From positions 1 to 9,344 of the forward strand of contig JBPCNZ010000042.1 in assembly GCA_051000755.1 (NCBI GenBank): a stretch of 9,344 nucleotides of DNA, read 5' to 3'. Within the stretch, counting starts at the first letter, position 1. The number at the start of each line of letters is the position of its first letter. A program made the position numbers and the translations under genes. The notes below the pieces were generated by a model that searched no databases, was not told the DNA's origin, and worked only from the letters and a program-made list of their open reading frames with translations. This stretch comes from JALZAH01 sp051000755 (GTDB lineage Bacteria; Actinomycetota; Acidimicrobiia; Acidimicrobiales; Palsa-688). Shown in pieces: positions 6,378 through 9,344 of this stretch.

Positions 6378-6674
6378 ATGGGTCAGATCACCGTACGGGC
6401 CGGTGACGAGATCGTCCAGCGAGTGAAGGAGGACGCCGCCAGCCAAGGCCGCAGCATGAACGACTATGTAACGGCGGTCCTCGACGCTGCGACCAACCCC
6501 AACCTGGCCGGCGACGAGGCCAGCCGAGTCCGTGAACGTCTGGCCCGTGCCGGCCTGCTCGCCCCGTCTGCCGTTCGCCGCCAGCGGCCCGCGGCAGAGG
6601 CAGTGGCGGCGGCCCGGATTGCGGCAGGCCGGGGCACGTCGCTGTCAGAACTTGTCGCTCAAGATCACCAGTGA
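6378..6674 (+). CDS. vapB: VapB-like ribbon-helix-helix antitoxin
   Basis: The product has 98 residues from the ATG at 6378. MGQITVRAGDEIVQRVKEDA followed by SQGRSMNDYVTAVLDAA is a ribbon-helix-helix DNA-binding domain (about 1-40). The remainder (LAGDEASRVRERLARAGLLA, then a Pro/Ala linker and GRGTSLSELVAQDHQ) is the toxin-binding tail typical of actinobacterial VapB proteins. Such antitoxins bind and block the PIN toxin and repress their own operon. The start at 6378 was chosen because homologues begin with this M-x-Q-x-T-V-R motif. Other in-frame starts are ATG 6369 and 6345 inside the repeat and GTG 6321 before it, which would add a repeat-encoded YACMPVCL peptide. No ribosome binding site is evident, so a leaderless message is possible. 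The stop overlaps the toxin start by 4 bases (GTGA). Confidence 0.85.
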   Translation: MGQITVRAGDEIVQRVKEDAASQGRSMNDYVTAVLDAATNPNLAGDEASRVRERLARAGLLAPSAVRRQRPAAEAVAAARIAAGRGTSLSELVAQDHQ

Positions 6675-7091
6675 GTGTTTTCGCTCATTCGTCGGCGCTG
6701 GTCAAGTTCTACGCCGAAGAATCGGATCATGAGCTGGTCCGGAGCATTGACGTTCTCATCGTGTCGCAGGTCGCCCGGGTGGAGGTTCCCGCTGCCCTCT
6801 GGCGTAAGCAACGCCTCGGTGAGCTCGGCGCCGACCAGGCACGGTTGCTGAGCGACGACTTTGAAGCGGACTTCTTCGGTACGGACGGTGACGAGCCCCG
6901 GTTCTCCTCGTTGGCGAAGTCCTCGATCGAGCTGCCCGCTTGTGCGACGTGCACGGGCTCCGGGCCTACGATGCTGTGCAGCTGGGGAGCGCCTTGGCGG
7001 TCCGTGAGGTGGAGAGCGCCTGTGGGACCTTCGCTGTCTTCTACGACGGGCCGCGGCCGCAGAAGGCTTCACCTTGGTGCCGGCGGGGTGA
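6671..7091 (+). pseudogene. vapC: VapC-like PIN-domain toxin, inactivated
   Basis: The GTG at 6671 overlaps the antitoxin stop. MSVFAHSSALVKFYAEESDH is the PIN N-terminus, but the first conserved acidic residue (normally D-S-S-A-L-V-K) is His 6 (CAT, one base from GAT). The second acidic residue remains in VARVEVPAALW (Glu 38). The third remains in GLRAYDAVQLGSALA, which is reached only in frame 1 after a one-base loss near 6928. A second one-base loss near 7052 brings in frame 3, giving EGFTLVPAG and the natural stop at 7091. PIN toxins are Mg-dependent RNases that cut tRNA or rRNA (family knowledge). With two frameshifts and a lost metal ligand, this one should be inactive, leaving an orphan antitoxin. 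Confidence 0.85.
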
Positions 7092-7137
7092 GCCAGGAGC
7101 AGCACCGGGCAGCGGCTCGGGGTGGCATGCTGGTGGC

Positions 7138-7300
7138 GTGAAATCGTTGCTCGCCCGGGCCTTGGAGCTGGAGAATCTCTATGCCACGCCTGATGACGGC
7201 AACCGCTACGAGATTCTGAACGGGGCCTTGGTGATGAGCCCGCAGCCGGGCTCGGTCCATCAGATCGTCTCCCCCGAGCTGGCCGCCCTGTTGAGAGAAG
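7138..7300 (+). pseudogene. Uma2 family (DUF820) gene, N-terminal fragment
   Basis: The GTG at 7138, preceded by GGTGGC, begins VKSLLARALELENLYATPDD, followed by GNRYEILNGALVMSPQPGSV and HQIVSPELAALLRE. The YEIL-x-G-x-L-V-M-S-P-x-P-x-x-x-H-Q pattern is the start of Uma2/DUF820 proteins, predicted PD-(D/E)XK-fold endonucleases very common in actinobacteria and cyanobacteria. Similarity stops at about 7300 at a 20-base palindrome, after which IS1182 sequence begins. About 55 of the roughly 190 residues usual for the family remain, and the nuclease active site is lost. It lies 46 bases after the toxin remnant. Confidence 0.8.
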
Positions 7301-7320
7301 GGGCCCTTCTAGGAGGGCCC
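7301..7320. repeat. 20-bp palindrome at the Uma2/IS1182 junction
   Basis: GGGCCCT (7301-7307) pairs with AGGGCCC (7314-7320) around TCTAGG. It marks the point where Uma2 similarity ends. It could be an element end, a palindromic target, or a terminator; I cannot tell which without the other end of the element. Confidence 0.6.
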
Positions 7321-8682
7321 TGATGTAGTCGTCCAGGATCCACCACCCGAGCGCCGCCAGCGGTGAGGCTTCGGCCATGGCAGTGGGTGTGGCTCCGAGA
7401 ACGCAGCGATTCGACAACCCGAGGGAGTTGCTGGGCGATCGCTTGAAGGGGATCTACCGGCTGTTGGCCGATCACGGTGAGCGAATGTTCCCTCATGACT
7501 ACTTCTCGGACCTCTGCAAGTGTTCGAAGCTCGGCCGGCCACGATCCCGGCCCGGGTGTTAGCGACGGTGATGATCCTCCAGTCCCACGAGGGCCTGTCA
7601 GACCAGGAGGCTTGTGATCGCTTGGAGCGCGATCTTGCTTGGCAGGCCGCCGCGGGGGTGGACACGGGAGCCGAAGCGTTCCATCCCACAGTGCTGGTGG
7701 GTCTGCGCAACTGCCTGCGGGCCTCGGCGCGGCCCCGGCGCCTCTTCACCGACACCAAGGCGGCCGCCGGCGAGGCGGAGGTGATGGGCAAGAGGGTGCG
7801 GGTGCTCGACTCCACGCCGATCTACGACGCGGTGGCTACCCAAGACACGGTGACCCAGCTGCGCTCTGCGATCCGCAAGCTGCTGCGGTGCTTGGACCGG
7901 GGCCACCCGGCCTTGGCGACCAAGGTGGGATCCGTGCTGACCCGCGACGATGACTTCGCGGGGCCGGGCAAGCCACCCTGTGACTGGGACGATCCCCAAG
8001 CCCGCGAGGCGCCGGTGGATGCGTTGGTCAACGACGCTCTGGCGGCGCTCGTTGCGTTGGAGGGCGATGCGCTCGAAGGGGTGGCCGACGCCGCTGCGCT
8101 GCTGGCGACCGTGGCGGGCCAAGACGTCGATGAGGGAGACGACAAGGTGTTCCGCATCGCCCGGCGGGTGGCCCCCGACCGGGTGATCTCGGTGGTCGAT
8201 GTCGAGGCCCGCCACGGACACAAGAGCCATGACCGCCGATTCGACGGGTTCAAGGTTCATCTCTCCGTCGACCCCGACTCCGAGCTGATCGACGAGGTGG
8301 TGGTGACCGCCGCCAACGCGCACGACTCGGCCGCCGTCGACGACCTGCTGGCATCCATGCCGACGACGAGCCCAAGCTGACGGTGATGGGCGACTGCGCA
8401 TATGGGGGCCGACACCCTCGCCCGCCTGGGCGCCTGCCGGCTACGACGACGTCAAGGCCAAGGTGCCCCCGCCAGGGGACGCCAGGGCCGTTACGGCAAG
8501 GACGACTTCGACGTCGACCTCGATGCCAAGGAGGTCACCTGCCCCGCCGGCCACGTCGCTCGCATCCGGTTCGGCGCTGATGGCTCGGGGCGAGCCGACT
8601 TCGCCGAGCACTGCGGCGCCTGCCCGCGCCGAGAGGCCTGCACGACCTCGGCGGCCGGGCGCTCGGTGACCATCCATCCGAG
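7321..8682 (+). mobile_element. IS1182-family element, 3'-truncated and decayed
   Basis: The remnant holds a 56-base leader, then a transposase frame that stops abruptly after the motif ending SVTIHPR near 8682, where surface-protein sequence begins. The left boundary is placed at the palindrome where the Uma2 gene stops. The right end of the element, with its last roughly 100 codons and inverted repeat, is missing, so the inverted repeats cannot be paired. Confidence 0.7.
7377..8682 (+). pseudogene. IS1182-family transposase, frameshifted and 3'-truncated
   Basis: The ATG at 7377 follows a GGTGAGG motif. The reading is KGIYRLLADHGERMFPHDYF in frame 3, and then after a one-base loss near 7530 the long frame-2 part PARVLATVMILQSHEGLSDQ, VLDSTPIYDAVATQDTVTQL and IARRVAPDRVISVVDVEARH, followed by FDGFKVHLSVDPDSELIDEV. 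Near 8358 it moves to frame 1 (ADDEPKLTVMGDCAYG), at 8407 to frame 2 (ADTLARLGA), at about 8437 to frame 3 (AGYDDVKAKV) and at about 8468 back to frame 2 (ARGRQGRYGKDDFDVD). A Cys-rich CPAGHVARIRF and FAEHCGACPRREACTTSAAG segment follows. These are the N-terminal DUF772-like region and DDE domain of IS1182 transposases. At least five frame changes plus the missing end make it inactive. Confidence 0.85.
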
Positions 8683-8950
8683 AGTCAGCGTCACCATCAC
8701 GGGCACCGGTTTTGCCTGCCAACGAGTCGATCACCACGACCGTTGCTACTACACCTCAAACCCTGAGTACGTCCACGTCCGACAGCAGCGGTACGCTTGT
8801 GCTGTCTGTCGTTATCCCAATGAGTGCGGACGTCGGTCAGCACACCGTCACCTCCCACTGGGGGTCACCGGTGACAGCGCCTCAGCAGGTCTGACCTTGA
8901 TCGAGGGAACCGGCGCAGCGGGGACCGGCGCGGAGTCCTCAGGCGGCGGC
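8683..8950 (+). pseudogene. Fragment of an Ig-like/IPT-type repeat surface protein
   Basis: Directly after the IS1182 break the reading becomes VSVTITGTGF in frame 2, then LPANESITTTVATTPQTLST and SGTLVLSVVIPMSADVGQHT in frame 3, then VTSHWGSPVTAPQQV. After another one-base loss near 8891 it continues in frame 2 as LTLIEGTGAAGTGAESSGGG. The pattern of a TGTGF-x-P-N-E-S start, beta-strand alternation and a P-x-x-x-x-G-x-H-T-V-T end is that of the Ig-like repeats in actinobacterial wall-anchored proteins. The fragment holds about one repeat with no signal peptide and no sorting signal in view. It may come from a relative of the LAFTG protein encoded at 3432-3794, but no shared stretch proves that. 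Confidence 0.6.
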
Positions 8951-9024
8951 GTAGGCTCGCCGAGGGTAGTGGGTCAGTTTGACCAAACTGCTAGCTGAGT
9001 GCTTGCCACAGTACGCACCCTCGG
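8951..9024. other. Short gap with a 16-bp palindrome, no gene
   Basis: CAGTTTG (8975-8981) and CAAACTG (8984-8990) form an inverted repeat with a two-base centre, 34 bases beyond the stop of the minus-strand gene. It could be a weak terminator for that gene or the end of another mobile element (GTGGGTCAGTTTGA has the look of some insertion-sequence ends). Nothing else is seen. Confidence 0.35.
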
Positions 9025-9344
9025 TCACGTCACGTCCCATGAAAGCTGGTCCCCGCCGCCCCGGGCCTTCGCCTGGACATACGGCAGGATGGCCTCAGGC
9101 ATCTTCGGCTTCGTCCCGGCCAGGAGCTGGGGCACGGTGACGATCTGGAGCTTGGGGTATTCGTTGCCGTTGAACGGGTTGACATAGGTCCCCGATCGGC
9201 CCGTCACGTCCCGCATGCCGCGGGTGGGTTCGTCCATGACGATGAGCAGGCCCATGTCCGCTCGTTCCTGGCCTACCGTCCCGGCCAGGTCGCGGACCAT
9301 GGCCGGGTTGAGCTGGCGTCCGCCCTTGACCGATACGAGGAGGG
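9025..9344 (-). CDS. C-terminal end of DNA methyltransferase with restriction-endonuclease-like module (partial)
   Basis: The frame enters from the right edge; about 105 residues are visible, reading LLVSVKGGRQLNPAMVRDLA, then GTVGQERADMGLLIVMDEPT and YPKLQIVTVPQLLAGTKPKM, ending in LPYVQAKARGGGDQLSWDVT. This resembles the extreme C-terminal region of site-specific DNA methyltransferase proteins that carry an Mrr-like nuclease fold. The VSVKGG strand would hold the Lys of a PD-(D/E)XK-type site, followed by a helix and the G-L-(L/F)-I strand (recalled family pattern). The methyltransferase motifs themselves would lie to the right of the window and cannot be checked. The internal ATG at 9300 is not the true start. 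If right, this is part of a restriction-modification or related DNA-processing gene. Confidence 0.7.
   Translation of the reverse strand, partial: LLVSVKGGRQLNPAMVRDLAGTVGQERADMGLLIVMDEPTRGMRDVTGRSGTYVNPFNGNEYPKLQIVTVPQLLAGTKPKMPEAILPYVQAKARGGGDQLSWDVT

Noticed and set aside
7598..8401. 267-codon minus-strand open frame opposite the IS1182 transposase
   Set aside because: The His/Arg/Gly-rich sequence mirrors the transposase coding strand, and the plus strand carries the family motifs.

Overview
The window is high-GC DNA from what is most likely an actinobacterium, perhaps of the Acidimicrobiia. This rests on the base composition, a small surface protein with an LAFTG sorting signal (the LAXTG type used by class E sortases), a large DUF4012 membrane protein, and Kyrpidia/IS1182/IS630-type transposases whose residues look actinobacterial. 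No rRNA, tRNA or CRISPR array is visible. I saw no coherent new multi-gene system; the window is mainly an island of broken mobile and accessory genes around one intact surface-protein locus.

Left third (1-3305): a DUF1800 gene (+) loses its 3' part at about 928, where it runs into a small antisense piece of an IS630 transposase. A complete but decayed ISKra4-family element (991-2949) sits inside that IS630 gene. It has 24-bp inverted ends, a DUF6788 accessory gene and a transposase broken by several frameshifts. The IS630 amino-terminal piece resumes on the other side of it (2950-3210, -) with the likely outer end of the element near 3305.

Centre (3306-6249): two genes on the minus strand, a 787-residue DUF4012 membrane protein followed 91 bases later by a 120-residue LAFTG-anchored secreted protein, and then tandem hairpins that probably end the transcript. 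Both genes are intact, in contrast to their surroundings.

Right third (6250-9344): a divergent gap contains five perfect copies of an 8-bp repeat directly before an intact ribbon-helix-helix antitoxin (VapB-like). Its PIN toxin partner overlaps it by 4 bp but is dead: two frameshifts, and a His at the first catalytic Asp position. A Uma2 gene start follows and is cut off by a frameshifted, 3'-truncated IS1182 transposase. Next is a stranded Ig-like/IPT-type repeat from a surface protein. At the window edge, on the minus strand, is the C-terminal end of a DNA methyltransferase-associated protein that carries a restriction-endonuclease-like module.

Most breaks are one-base shifts concentrated in mobile or toxin genes, while the long DUF4012 gene is clean. 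This favours real decay over assembly error, although raw reads would be needed to settle it.
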